Of a DNA stretch of 64,000 bases, positions 53,385-62,145 are shown piece by piece. The notes beneath the pieces were generated by a model that was given only the letters and a program-made list of their open reading frames with translations, was not told where the DNA came from and ran no database searches. The stretch's first letter is position 1, and each line of letters begins with the position of its first letter. The translations under genes were made by a program, and so were the position numbers. Source of the DNA: Burkholderiaceae bacterium (GTDB lineage: Bacteria; Pseudomonadota; Gammaproteobacteria; Burkholderiales; Burkholderiaceae); NCBI GenBank assembly GCA_947462685.1, contig CANHPL010000003.1:62001-126000 (forward strand). Reading direction: 5' to 3'.

Positions 53385-55031
53385 CTAGGAAAGCTCTGAA
53401 AGTTTTTTGGTTGGAGTAATCGCCTCTGGCTCTGTTACCAACTCAATAACAGCACCAAGGTCATTTTTAATTGCTTCTTGTAAAGCTTCAAAAAATGTAT
53501 CGGTTGTCTGAACACGATAACCTGGTATACCGAAGCTATTGGCAAGCATCACAAAATCTGGATTGGTGAGATAGGTTCCCGATACACGTGATTTAAATTC
53601 GCGCTCTTGATGCATTCTGATCGTGCCATACATGCCGTTGTTCAATATTAATATGATGGGTTTGACCTCATACTTCATTGCTGTGGCTAACTCTTGGCAA
53701 TTCATCATGAAATCACCGTCACCTGTGACGCCAATCACGACTCTTTCAGGATATATTAACTTTGCCGTAATGGCTGCAGGTAAGCCATACCCCATCGAAC
53801 CATTTGCTGGCGCTAGTTGAGTACGAAATCCGCCGTAAGGATAAAACCGATGTAACCAAGTAGAAAAATTACCAGCACCATTAGTCAAAATGGCATCTTT
53901 AGGTATGTACTTTGGTAAGTCTGCAAAGATGTTTGCCAGTTGAATATCGCCGATAATTGGTATGGGTTGCATAAAATCAACTTGATCTTGTCTAGCTTGT
54001 TGATCGTGTAGCTTATCAGCTTTGAGATGATGAGTACTGTGTGTCAGGGCTTCAACAAATAACTTGGGAGAGCAGTTAAGGGCATAACTCGGCCGGAAAA
54101 CTTTTCCAAGTTCTTCAGCGCCAGGATGAACATGAATTAAAGTTTGTTTTGGATGTGGGACATCAAATAGGGTAAAGCCCATCGTGGTGATCTCACCTAA
54201 TCGATCGCCAATGACCATCACAACATCTGCTTGCTTACAACGATCAATTAATTTTTGATTAGCCCCCAAGCCTAAAAATCCCGCATAGGCAGTACTTCGA
54301 TTATCGATTAAATCTTGATACCTAAATGAAGTGACTACTGGCACATGGTTTTGCTCTGCCCATTGTTGCAATTGTTGGCATGTGTTTGCGTCCCATGAGC
54401 TGCCGCCAATCATAATCATTGGCTGAATCGCTTCATCAAAGGCACTCATTGCTTGTGCAAACACCAATTGATTTAAACCTGGTTGCACAATATGTGCCGG
54501 TAGCGTAGGCTTATCCAATCCTTGAGCAAATAAAATATCTTCCGGAAGAGCAAGAACAACGGGGCCTTTACGTCCTGCCTGCGCAATATGAAATGCTCTA
54601 GACACATACTCATCGATGCGATCAACGCGATCAATACTGCCAACCCATTTAGCGCATTCAGAAAACATTTTTCTTAAATCGACTTCCTGAAATGCCTCTC
54701 GCTCTGCCATGTCTGTACCTACTTGACCCACCAATACTACCATTGGTGTGCTGTCTTGATAGGCGGTATGCAACCCCACCATGGCATTGGATGCACCTGG
54801 TCCACGCGTGACCATTAAAACACCAACTTTATTGGTTAGCTTTGCATAAGCCTCGGCCATATAGGCAGCGCCACCTTCTTGGCGACAGGTAATAAACTGC
54901 AGAGTATGTTCATGTTCTAGCAAGCCATCCAATAAAGCCAAATAACTTTCGCCAGGAACTCCAAATGCATACTCCACATGTTGACGTGCCAAGGAATTCG
55001 CTAATATTTTTCCACCGTGTATTGTTGTCAT
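53385..55031 (-). CDS. Acetolactate-synthase-like TPP enzyme
   Basis: 548 residues, a full-length three-domain TPP enzyme. Glu in 'CRQEGGAAYMAEAYAK' activates the cofactor; the C-terminal motif is 'GDGDFMMNCQELATAM' with 'LNNGMYGTIRMHQ'. It resembles acetohydroxyacid synthase large subunits, but no regulatory ilvN or ilvC accompanies it. The downstream genes are a Bug receptor and gentisate enzymes, so a catabolic role on a 2-oxo acid is more likely than branched-chain biosynthesis. Reaction unknown: decarboxylation or carboligation. Confidence 0.85.
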   Translation of the reverse strand: MTTIHGGKILANSLARQHVEYAFGVPGESYLALLDGLLEHEHTLQFITCRQEGGAAYMAEAYAKLTNKVGVLMVTRGPGASNAMVGLHTAYQDSTPMVVLVGQVGTDMAEREAFQEVDLRKMFSECAKWVGSIDRVDRIDEYVSRAFHIAQAGRKGPVVLALPEDILFAQGLDKPTLPAHIVQPGLNQLVFAQAMSAFDEAIQPMIMIGGSSWDANTCQQLQQWAEQNHVPVVTSFRYQDLIDNRSTAYAGFLGLGANQKLIDRCKQADVVMVIGDRLGEITTMGFTLFDVPHPKQTLIHVHPGAEELGKVFRPSYALNCSPKLFVEALTHSTHHLKADKLHDQQARQDQVDFMQPIPIIGDIQLANIFADLPKYIPKDAILTNGAGNFSTWLHRFYPYGGFRTQLAPANGSMGYGLPAAITAKLIYPERVVIGVTGDGDFMMNCQELATAMKYEVKPIILILNNGMYGTIRMHQEREFKSRVSGTYLTNPDFVMLANSFGIPGYRVQTTDTFFEALQEAIKNDLGAVIELVTEPEAITPTKKLSELS

Positions 55032-55080
55032 TATTTTTATAATTGAGTTGCTATTTACATCATTGTAATTGCTGAGAATT

Positions 55081-56064
55081 TTATTCTGCTTTAATATTTT
55101 TCTCTCGAATCACTTTTAACCAAATCTCTTTTTCTTCTCGCATCATTTGACCAAACTGAGCAGACGTATTGGCAACAATATCATTACCGCCCTTAAGAGC
55201 AAATGCCGAAACTTCTGGCATAGACATAATTTTGACGAGCTCAGTGGTTAATTTATTTTGGATATCACTTGGCAAGTTTGGTGGCGCAAGCATTCCTAAC
55301 CAAATATATGCGGCAAGTCCTGGTAATCCCATTTCACCCATCGTTGGAACATCAGGAACCACGCTGGATCTTTTGTCTGCAAAGAGTGCTAAGCCACGCA
55401 TTTTTCCAGCATTCACCATACCCTGAGAGTTGCCTACGCTATCGCAGAACATTTGTGTTTCGCCACCAATCAGTGCAGCTTGGGCGGGAGCAGCTCCTTT
55501 GTAAGGCACATGCACGACATTAGTTCCAGCAGCAATATTAAAGAGCTCACAAGCTAAGTGACCACCACTCCCAATACCCACGCTAGAATAATTGAGTTGA
55601 TTTGATTTACTCTTTGCATATTGAATAAATTCTGGAATAGTTTTTGCAGGCAATCCGGGATTCACCAACAAGTACATAGGGTATTTAATGGCCATCGATA
55701 AAGGTGTAAAGTCCTTCACCGAATCATAAGGAACTGGGCTTTTTAATAATGGCCCAATTAAATGGGCACTATTGGAAGTAAATAGTAATGTATAGCCATC
55801 CGCTGGGGCATTCATGACGGCTAAGGTTCCAGGTGCTCCCGTTCCACCTGCACGATTCTCGACAATGACCGGTTGTTTAAAATCTTCCTGCATTTTGCTA
55901 GCAATCAATCTAGCATAATTATCTGTGGGGCCACCTGGTGGAAAAGGCACAATGACTTTAATCGGACGGTTTGGGTACGTATTATCTGCTGCCTGTACAT
56001 GCAAAGTACTAAAAGCAAATGACAGGCTGAGTAAACCACAAATGAGTCTTAACCCTTGGCGCAT
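55081..56064 (-). CDS. TctC/Bug-family receptor (Bug 11)
   Basis: 327 residues: signal peptide to about 'TLHVQAAD', then 'PFPPGGPTDNYARLI', 'ENRAGGTGAPGTLA' (unusual RAGG instead of KPGAGG), 'APADGYTLLFT' and 'VPYKGAAPAQ'. Its leader GGGAGACAATATG is identical to that of Bug 5. It is transcribed between gentisate dioxygenase and the acetolactate-synthase-like gene, so it may bind an aromatic acid such as gentisate or salicylate; this is inferred from position. Confidence 0.92.
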   Translation of the reverse strand: MRQGLRLICGLLSLSFAFSTLHVQAADNTYPNRPIKVIVPFPPGGPTDNYARLIASKMQEDFKQPVIVENRAGGTGAPGTLAVMNAPADGYTLLFTSNSAHLIGPLLKSPVPYDSVKDFTPLSMAIKYPMYLLVNPGLPAKTIPEFIQYAKSKSNQLNYSSVGIGSGGHLACELFNIAAGTNVVHVPYKGAAPAQAALIGGETQMFCDSVGNSQGMVNAGKMRGLALFADKRSSVVPDVPTMGEMGLPGLAAYIWLGMLAPPNLPSDIQNKLTTELVKIMSMPEVSAFALKGGNDIVANTSAQFGQMMREEKEIWLKVIREKNIKAE

Positions 56065-56134
56065 ATTGTCTCCCTTATTTTTAATATTTCTACTAGATTA
56101 ATCTAAAAACGGGGATGTTTCAATAAGTAGTTAA

Positions 56135-57115
56135 TTACTTTGATGCAAGAAATTCTTCTCGCCAAAATCCAAGGGCTTGTTGTGCGGCTTGATCTGTAAA
56201 ACTAAATACATAGCTATTTTCTGAAGACTCTAAACGAAATGTTTCCCAAGAGGGCACCACAAATACGTCATGTGTTCGCAATTGGTATCGTTGCCCACCA
56301 AGCTCTAATATGCACTCTCCCTGAAAAACGTTTAAAACCTTGTTTTCAGTAGTTCTATAAGGTTGGCCAACAAATCCTTTGGGAATCAATTGCATAAAAG
56401 CAGATACCGTTGGTAAAGGATCTTTTTGTGTAACAGGATCGGTATACCTTAATTTATAAGCATGGGTACGATCGGGAGTCGAGCCCACCAAATCGTGTAA
56501 ATTCTTTGCCATATCTTTAAATGGGAACAAATAACTTTTAGAGGCTTCATCTGGCTCATGACTAATGTGAGAAACTGGATAAGTATCTTGTGGATAATTT
56601 TCCCGAAAATGAGCGCCAAATAAACTCGTAAATGGGGTATCTAAACCATCCATCCAAACGACGGCTTCATTGCCTAAATTACCATGATCGTGCCATGTCC
56701 AGTTGGGTGTAACAATAAAATCTCCAGGGCGCATCATCATCTTTACACCATCGATACTGGTGTAAGCCCCCTCTCCCTCGACAATAAATCGAAAGGCATT
56801 CGGCGTATGCCGGTGTGAGGGTGCAATCTCTCCCGGCAGAATAATTTGTTGTCCAGCAAATAAAGATTGCGCAATAAAAGAACTGCCGCGAAGTGCAGGA
56901 TTTTCCATCACCAAAACTCGTCGATCAGCATCTTTTTTTTCAATCAGTTGCGTAGCTTCCTCTAATAAAGGTTTGACGATTTGGTAGGGCCAATGCGCAG
57001 GTACCCCGTCTGAACCAGGGACTAATTTGACTTTTCTTTCCCAAAGAGGCAATAGGTTCATGGGATGAACCTGCTCCTTAAACGCTTGAAGCTTAGCTAA
57101 CTGATCTGGATTCAT
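56135..57115 (-). CDS. Gentisate 1,2-dioxygenase (bicupin)
   Basis: 326 residues. The first cupin has the iron ligands: 'SHRHTPNAFRFIVEGEGAYTS' gives two histidines and 'WTWHDHGN' the third. The second cupin ('TENKVLNVFQGECILELGG') has no metal motif, as in known gentisate dioxygenases. It opens the ring of 2,5-dihydroxybenzoate to maleylpyruvate. The track start TTG 57130 lacks a ribosome site; ATG 57115 is better though not ideal. It follows fumarylpyruvate hydrolase by 18 bp. 1-Hydroxy-2-naphthoate or salicylate dioxygenase are alternatives within this family. Confidence 0.85.
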   Translation of the reverse strand: MNPDQLAKLQAFKEQVHPMNLLPLWERKVKLVPGSDGVPAHWPYQIVKPLLEEATQLIEKKDADRRVLVMENPALRGSSFIAQSLFAGQQIILPGEIAPSHRHTPNAFRFIVEGEGAYTSIDGVKMMMRPGDFIVTPNWTWHDHGNLGNEAVVWMDGLDTPFTSLFGAHFRENYPQDTYPVSHISHEPDEASKSYLFPFKDMAKNLHDLVGSTPDRTHAYKLRYTDPVTQKDPLPTVSAFMQLIPKGFVGQPYRTTENKVLNVFQGECILELGGQRYQLRTHDVFVVPSWETFRLESSENSYVFSFTDQAAQQALGFWREEFLASK

Positions 57116-57133
57116 GGACAATTCATCCAATAC

Positions 57134-58000
57134 TCAAGCAGTAGGAGGTGCAAAGATGGAAGCTTTACCACCCTGACTTTGAGCCACGGATACAGTCATA
57201 GAACCAATTCGCTCAAATTCAATTTTGACCTGATCACCACCTTTAATTGGCCCAACTCCAGCAGGTGTTCCTGCAGCAATAATATCTCCAGGCTCAAGGG
57301 TCATAATATGCGAGGCAATTTCAATCATGCCCGGAATATCGACAATCAAATCCCTCGTGTTTGCGTCCTGACGCAATTCGCCATTCACCCACAAACGGCC
57401 TTGCAACTGTGTTGGATCACCTAATTCATCGGCGGTCATAATCCAAGGCCCCACGGGGCAAAATGTGTCATAAGCTTTTCTTGCTACTCGCTCCTCTTTG
57501 CCTCGGACCACAATATCCATAAGACAAGAGTATCCAAAGACATACTCCTGCCAATTTTCCCTTGGAATATCCCTGCCGCGTTTGCCAATAATAATTGCAA
57601 GTTCACACTCATGGTCAATGCGGCGATCTGGTAAGTCAGGTAATACGATCGCATCACCTGCGCCACTGAGAGACGATGGTGGCTTTAAAAAGAAGCCCAA
57701 ATTATTTGCTTTAACCTCACGCCCCATCTCTGCAGCATGGTCATGGTAATTAATAGGATAAGCAATTACCTTTGAACTAGCAGGTATGGGAGTTAATAAT
57801 TTCACATGACTTAAAGGTATACGTGGACGATCCATGGCTTTTTCTAATAGCGGTAAATAACTAGAAAGATTCGCAATGAGGCGATTCATCGCAACGAGTG
57901 GCCATGCTTTTAAATCATGAGATACCAAATCATTGACGTCAATGACATCGTCGCCAACCACGATACCAATTTGACCTTCGTTAAATCGCACTAGCCTCAT
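57134..58000 (-). CDS. Fumarylacetoacetate hydrolase family protein, probable fumarylpyruvate hydrolase
   Basis: 288 residues. Metal ligands are visible in 'RRIDHECELAIIIGKRGRDI' (Glu-x-Glu) with an Asp in 'YSCLMDIVVRG', plus the substrate motif 'YPINYHDHAAEMG' and a 'GDIIAAGTPAGVGP' turn. Next to gentisate dioxygenase it would hydrolyse fumarylpyruvate, or maleylpyruvate directly, to pyruvate and fumarate or maleate. No maleylpyruvate isomerase is present nearby. It is the first gene of the minus operon, divergent from Bug 12. Confidence 0.87.
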   Translation of the reverse strand: MRLVRFNEGQIGIVVGDDVIDVNDLVSHDLKAWPLVAMNRLIANLSSYLPLLEKAMDRPRIPLSHVKLLTPIPASSKVIAYPINYHDHAAEMGREVKANNLGFFLKPPSSLSGAGDAIVLPDLPDRRIDHECELAIIIGKRGRDIPRENWQEYVFGYSCLMDIVVRGKEERVARKAYDTFCPVGPWIMTADELGDPTQLQGRLWVNGELRQDANTRDLIVDIPGMIEIASHIMTLEPGDIIAAGTPAGVGPIKGGDQVKIEFERIGSMTVSVAQSQGGKASIFAPPTA

Positions 58001-58093
58001 TTTTTTACCTTGTTTTTTTAAATGCTTTTAATGAATATGTATCTTGCACTACTGTAATGTTTTTTCAATTTATACTTGCATTATATAAATAAA

Positions 58094-58108
58094 GAACTAA
58101 TTTAGTTC
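58094..58108. repeat. 15-bp palindrome upstream of Bug 12
   Basis: GAACTAA-T-TTAGTTC is a perfect inverted repeat with 7-bp arms in the 134-bp gap between divergent genes, 27 bp before the Bug 12 start. The size suits a dimeric regulator site. It is a candidate only. Confidence 0.35.
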
Positions 58109-58134
58109 AAATTAAACTTCGAGAGACAATAGTC

Positions 58135-59127
58135 ATGACTAACTTTATGCAAAATAGTTGCAAACTGTTTTACCGTCAATTCCTTTTATTGATCAGCTTC
58201 ACATTATTTTCTGCGCTCCCTTACGCGCAAAATAATTATCCAAATAAGCCAGTTACTTTTATTGTGCCCTACACAACTGGAAGTACCGCTGATTTATTAG
58301 CGAGGAATATGGGCAATAAACTCTCCATCAAATGGGGAGTTCCCGTCATTGTCGATAATCGTCCTGGTGCGGCGGGTGTAATCGGCACTGATTTTGCCTC
58401 TAAAGCTGCTGGTGACGGTTATACCTTTTTGTTTACAGCCACATCACACGCATCGGTGCCTGCCATCAAAACAAAAATTCCTTATGACCCCATGAATAGC
58501 TTTACGCCAGTTATTTTGTTAAGTAATAGTGCCATGGGGCTAGTCATCAATCCGAATTTACCTTTTCAAAAATATTCCGAATTTGAAGCTTATGTGAAAT
58601 CTCATCCAAATGCTTATAGCTATGCTTCTCCGGGTACCGGTACAACACAACATTTGGCAATGGAGCTTTTGAAGCAAAGAACTGGAATGGAAATCCTTCA
58701 TGTACCTTATAAAGGTATCTCAGGCGCAATTACTGACATTATTGGTGCACATGTGCAAGCAGGTATTGTATCTTTACAGGCAGCCAGCACTTATTTACAA
58801 AGCGGTCAGTTACGAATGCTTGCAGTTCTGAGTGAGGATCGTTCTAAGTCGTTTCCCACCATACCAACACTAAAGCAACAAGGCGTCAATGAAGTGGTCG
58901 ATACTTGGTATGGGGTTCTGGCTCCAGCAAAACTATCTCCAGCGATTATTGCCAAAGTAAATGCTGATATGAATCTTATATTGCAAACAGCTGAAATTCA
59001 AGAATTAATGGATAAACAAGGTCTTGTTTCTGTGGGAGGAGATTCCACCAAAATGAAATCCCTTTTACAAAATGAAATCCCTAAGTGGAAAACTGTAGTG
59101 AAAAAAGGTAATATTCAAGTAGAATAA
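58135..59127 (+). CDS. TctC/Bug-family receptor (Bug 12)
   Basis: 330 residues: signal peptide to about 'SALPYAQ', then 'PYTTGSTADLLARN', 'DNRPGAAGVIGTDF', 'AAGDGYTFLFT' and 'VPYKGISGAI'. The first loop reads TTGSTAD rather than PPGG-x-x-D, a variant seen nowhere else in this window. It is divergent from the gentisate operon and precedes the class II aldolase by 10 bp, in one operon with it. Confidence 0.92.
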   Translation: MTNFMQNSCKLFYRQFLLLISFTLFSALPYAQNNYPNKPVTFIVPYTTGSTADLLARNMGNKLSIKWGVPVIVDNRPGAAGVIGTDFASKAAGDGYTFLFTATSHASVPAIKTKIPYDPMNSFTPVILLSNSAMGLVINPNLPFQKYSEFEAYVKSHPNAYSYASPGTGTTQHLAMELLKQRTGMEILHVPYKGISGAITDIIGAHVQAGIVSLQAASTYLQSGQLRMLAVLSEDRSKSFPTIPTLKQQGVNEVVDTWYGVLAPAKLSPAIIAKVNADMNLILQTAEIQELMDKQGLVSVGGDSTKMKSLLQNEIPKWKTVVKKGNIQVE

Positions 59128-59137
59128 AGGATAGAAG

Positions 59138-59866
59138 ATGAGCATTATTGAAGATTTAGTCATAGCTTCTCGCGTTTGTGTAGAGCACGGTGTGATAGAT
59201 GCCTATGGCCATGTTAGCGCCAGAAACCCCGACAACCCCAATACATATTTTATTTCCAGAGATCTTGCTCCAGAATTCATTACAGAAAATGATATTTTAG
59301 AAATGGATATGGAAAGTAATCCAGTAAAGCCTAACAGTCCTAAAAGCTACAACGAACGTTTCATCCATAGCGAAATTTACAAAGCTAGGCCTGATGTAAT
59401 GTCAATTGTGCATAACCATTCCCACTCTGTAGTTCCATTTAGTTGTACGACATGTGAACTTCGCCCGATCTTTCATATGTCAGCTTTTATTGGTCTAGGT
59501 GTTCCGAATTGGGATATCCGTGAAGCGCAAATGGGTACTGATATGCTAGTAAGAAATAGTTTTTTAGGTAAGTCCCTGGCTGATAAATTAGGCCCGCATC
59601 CTGCAGCCCTGATGCGCGGACACGGCTCGGTTGTCGTAGGCCACAAAATTCAAGTAGCTGTTGGTAGAACGATTTATTTAGATCAAAATGCCAAAATGCA
59701 ATATCAAGCTATGATGATGTCGGGTAATCCCATGGAAGTGGTCTATATGGATGACTCAGAAGTTGCTGCTAACGTTTCATGGCAAGAGTACTACCGTTCA
59801 TGGGATCTATGGAAGCGTAAATGGCAAAAGAAGTTGGCGGATGAAAAACTGTCAACGAAATCATGA
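59138..59866 (+). CDS. Class II aldolase/adducin-family protein
   Basis: 242 residues of the zinc-dependent class II aldolase fold: 'YGHVSARNP' near the N-terminus, zinc-binding histidines in 'IVHNHSHSVVPFS', and the third in 'LMRGHGSVVVGH'. Such proteins cleave phosphosugars or act as decarboxylases and dehydratases on aromatic or keto acids. The gene follows Bug 12 in one operon and lies near gentisate genes, so a role in aromatic or hydroxy-acid breakdown is plausible (some relatives decarboxylate aromatic acids). AAGGA precedes ATG by good spacing. Confidence 0.85.
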   Translation: MSIIEDLVIASRVCVEHGVIDAYGHVSARNPDNPNTYFISRDLAPEFITENDILEMDMESNPVKPNSPKSYNERFIHSEIYKARPDVMSIVHNHSHSVVPFSCTTCELRPIFHMSAFIGLGVPNWDIREAQMGTDMLVRNSFLGKSLADKLGPHPAALMRGHGSVVVGHKIQVAVGRTIYLDQNAKMQYQAMMMSGNPMEVVYMDDSEVAANVSWQEYYRSWDLWKRKWQKKLADEKLSTKS

Positions 59867-59940
59867 ACAAGTTCAATTCATCTTAAACTGTTAATATTTT
59901 GATTCAAACCCCTTTAATTAACTCATACCTTGGAAATGTT

Positions 59941-60390
59941 ATGAAAAATAAATACAAAATTGCATTAGTTGCTATTGTTACATCCGCGATTGCTGGAACA
60001 GCATTTGCACAATTTGCAAGACCTGATGCTGCGATTAAATATCGTAAAGCAGTGTTTACTGTTATGGGCACTCACAATGCTCGCTTGGGAGCTGTTGCTA
60101 AAGGCGAAGTTCCATTCAATAAAGATGAAGTTATTAGAAATGCTTATATTGTAAATACGATGGCTAGCTTGCCATGGCAAGCGTTTGGTTCAGGCACAGA
60201 GGGTGGCGATGCACTCCCTGCAATTTGGTCTGAAGCGTCTAAGTTCAAATCTGCTCAAGAAAAACTGATTGCTGCAACCGCAAGTTTGTCGAGCGCAGCT
60301 AATTCAGGTGATTTAGAAGCCGTAAAAAAAGCGACAGCCAATGTGGGCGCCGCTTGTAAAAACTGTCATGACGACTTTAAAAAGAAATAA
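59941..60390 (+). CDS. Cytochrome c' / c556-type periplasmic cytochrome
   Basis: 149 residues with a signal peptide ending near 'AIAGTAFAQ', then a four-helix-bundle cytochrome. The haem motif C-x-x-C-H is 'CKNCHDDFKKK' at the C-terminus, as in the whole family. The N-terminal helix has a Met in 'AVFTVMGTHNARLG' which could be the sixth ligand. The track start (TTG 59899) would put 14 extra residues before the signal; ATG 59941 is clearly better. It ends directly against the convergent cytochrome b561 gene, a possible electron partner. Confidence 0.88.
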   Translation: MKNKYKIALVAIVTSAIAGTAFAQFARPDAAIKYRKAVFTVMGTHNARLGAVAKGEVPFNKDEVIRNAYIVNTMASLPWQAFGSGTEGGDALPAIWSEASKFKSAQEKLIAATASLSSAANSGDLEAVKKATANVGAACKNCHDDFKKK

Positions 60391-61050
60391 TTAGGTAAGT
60401 ACAACATATTTAAATAGTACGATTAGTAGCATCAGCAATACCCCTGCCAGTACTCGAATCTTGACATCATCTTTTGATACTTTGATTTGATCTACTGGCT
60501 GTTTTTTTAAATCAATTTCTTTATCACCATAGACCATTGGTCCAATGAGATTATTTTTCTTGATCTTTTGATAGTAAAAAATAGCAATGAGATGCAATGC
60601 AACAATGCCATAGACTAATAGATGATTAGCTCCATGGATCTGGTTCATAAATTTCACCATATCTTCTGATAAAAACTTGGATAACGGCCCCTGAAAGCTG
60701 ATCTCATCATCAGTAAATAGTCCGGAACTTGCCTGCACTAAAACAATCAATAACATTGCTATAACCGACAATGCACCCAAAGGGTTATGGCCTAATACGC
60801 TTTCTCTTTGATCTTTAAAAAATGCTTTGAGGTTTGACAATGAAGGTACGAATGACGAAAAGCGTGCATGATGGGGTCCAATAAATCCCCAAATGATTCT
60901 AAAGACAACCAAGACAAGTGCTGTATATCCACAATAACTATGCCATGTGATTTGATCTAATAAATCAGTAATAATAGCGCCCAATATAGCTGCAGCAAAA
61001 AACCAGTGAAACAGTCGAGTAGGTAAATCCCAAAGTCGTATTTTTTCCAT
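60391..61050 (-). CDS. Cytochrome b561-family membrane protein
   Basis: 219 residues with four or five membrane helices and histidines at haem positions: 'LPTRLFHWFFAAAIL' (helix 1), 'ITWHSYCGYTALVLVVFRIIWG' region (helix 2) and 'HGANHLLVYGIVALHLIAIF' (helices 3-4). This is the Ni-Fe-hydrogenase-type cytochrome b / b561 family, which moves electrons between the quinone pool and a periplasmic c-type cytochrome. The convergent cytochrome c' gene abuts it with no gap between the stop codons. AAAAGGAT precedes the ATG. Confidence 0.88.
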   Translation of the reverse strand: MEKIRLWDLPTRLFHWFFAAAILGAIITDLLDQITWHSYCGYTALVLVVFRIIWGFIGPHHARFSSFVPSLSNLKAFFKDQRESVLGHNPLGALSVIAMLLIVLVQASSGLFTDDEISFQGPLSKFLSEDMVKFMNQIHGANHLLVYGIVALHLIAIFYYQKIKKNNLIGPMVYGDKEIDLKKQPVDQIKVSKDDVKIRVLAGVLLMLLIVLFKYVVLT

Positions 61051-61148
61051 TTAATCTTATCCTTTTTAATATTTTAAATAATAATAATTATCACTTGATG
61101 CAAGCTTAATGAGTTTGTGGTTTTAGATTTTTTAAAAGAATAGAAAAA

Positions 61149-61175
61149 CCCCAAAGTTTTTCTATCGCTTTGGGG
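61149..61175 (-). terminator. Rho-independent terminator after the PuuE-like gene
   Basis: On the minus strand CCCCAAAG pairs with CTTTGGGG across an 11-nt loop, and the second arm is followed by TTTTTCTA. It lies 49 bp after the stop of the polysaccharide-deacetylase gene and should end the Bug 13/PuuE-like operon. Confidence 0.75.
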
Positions 61176-61223
61176 CTTGGGTCTCGTGATAGCTTATTTT
61201 AAGTCTAACTATTTCAAAACTTT

Positions 61224-62129
61224 TTAACTTCCCGGAATAATTCCAGGGGGAAGAGTCAAACAATAATTTGCTACGTCCATAGGTCTTGCCTTCCAAACTC
61301 GATCAGCGCGGGGGTGCTCTAAGCAATGTTTTAATGCTAACCTAAGATTTCGTAATCTAAATGGCTGTCCAAAGACATATGGATGAATCGAGACATTCAT
61401 GACTAACGGATGACGCTCTGACTGTTCAATCATTTCATCAAACTGATCAACAATCATGTCACAAAAATCTTTACCATCTTGCTTCCGATGAATAATGACT
61501 TGCGAGTCATTTAATTCCACGGGGTAAGGTATGGATAAGATTGGGCCACTTCTGGTCTTCATCCAAATCGGCTGATCATCCATCGGCCAATCCATTAAAT
61601 ACTTAAAGCCTGCTTCTTTTAGCAAATCTGGTGTATGAGATGTCTCGTAAGCACCTGCTCCCATCCAACCCATTGGAGGTGTTCCCTCCTGTTTCACAAA
61701 GGTATCCACAACTTCGTGGATAAGCCTTTTTTCATCGGCTTCCCACATACCTCGCAGGTTTTCAGCATTGGTTCTGCCGTGCGCCACAAATTCATCACCA
61801 CGCTTTCTGATGGCATCCATCACTTGAGGGGCATATTCATATAGCAAGCTATTCACATTATGGCCGGCTGGAATCTTAAGCTCTTCAAAGAGCTCAAAGA
61901 AACGCCAAATTCCAATGCGATTGCCATAATCTCTCCAAGCATAGTTCCGATGGGTTTGTGGCTCACCCGTTTTTGCTGGATCATGACCCATACCCGCACC
62001 AAACGCAAAACATTCAACATTAGTCGTCATTACAAACGCTAAACGTTTGCCCTCCGGCCAACTGTAGTCTTTGCGTTCTGGAAGAGGAATATATTCATAA
62101 CGTTGATGTTTAGGTAATAAATTAGTCAT
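61224..62129 (-). CDS. Polysaccharide deacetylase-fold protein, PuuE/allantoinase-like
   Basis: 301 residues with no signal peptide. Motifs of the PuuE-like group are 'VMTTNVECFAFGAGMGHDP', 'GHNVNSLLYEYAP', 'FVAHGRTNAENLRGM', and the C-terminal 'NVSIHPYVFGQPFRLRNL' with metal-binding His. Enzymes of this group are cytoplasmic amidohydrolases acting on cyclic amides (allantoin, imides) rather than on polysaccharide. It is 16 bp after Bug 13 in the same operon, so the substrate may be imported through that receptor. Other urate-pathway genes are absent, so allantoin itself is not supported. Confidence 0.82.
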   Translation of the reverse strand: MTNLLPKHQRYEYIPLPERKDYSWPEGKRLAFVMTTNVECFAFGAGMGHDPAKTGEPQTHRNYAWRDYGNRIGIWRFFELFEELKIPAGHNVNSLLYEYAPQVMDAIRKRGDEFVAHGRTNAENLRGMWEADEKRLIHEVVDTFVKQEGTPPMGWMGAGAYETSHTPDLLKEAGFKYLMDWPMDDQPIWMKTRSGPILSIPYPVELNDSQVIIHRKQDGKDFCDMIVDQFDEMIEQSERHPLVMNVSIHPYVFGQPFRLRNLRLALKHCLEHPRADRVWKARPMDVANYCLTLPPGIIPGS

Positions 62130-62145
62130 TGATGTTCTCAGTCTA

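Noticed and set aside
53385-55031. Biosynthetic acetolactate synthase (ilvB)
   Set aside because: No ilvN or ilvC is adjacent and the neighbours are catabolic, so I kept only the family-level call.
61074-61092. Fur-box-like sequence upstream of cytochrome b561 (GATAATTATTATTATTTAA on the minus strand)
   Set aside because: It matches only about 13 of 19 consensus positions, in a very AT-rich stretch where such matches are expected by chance.
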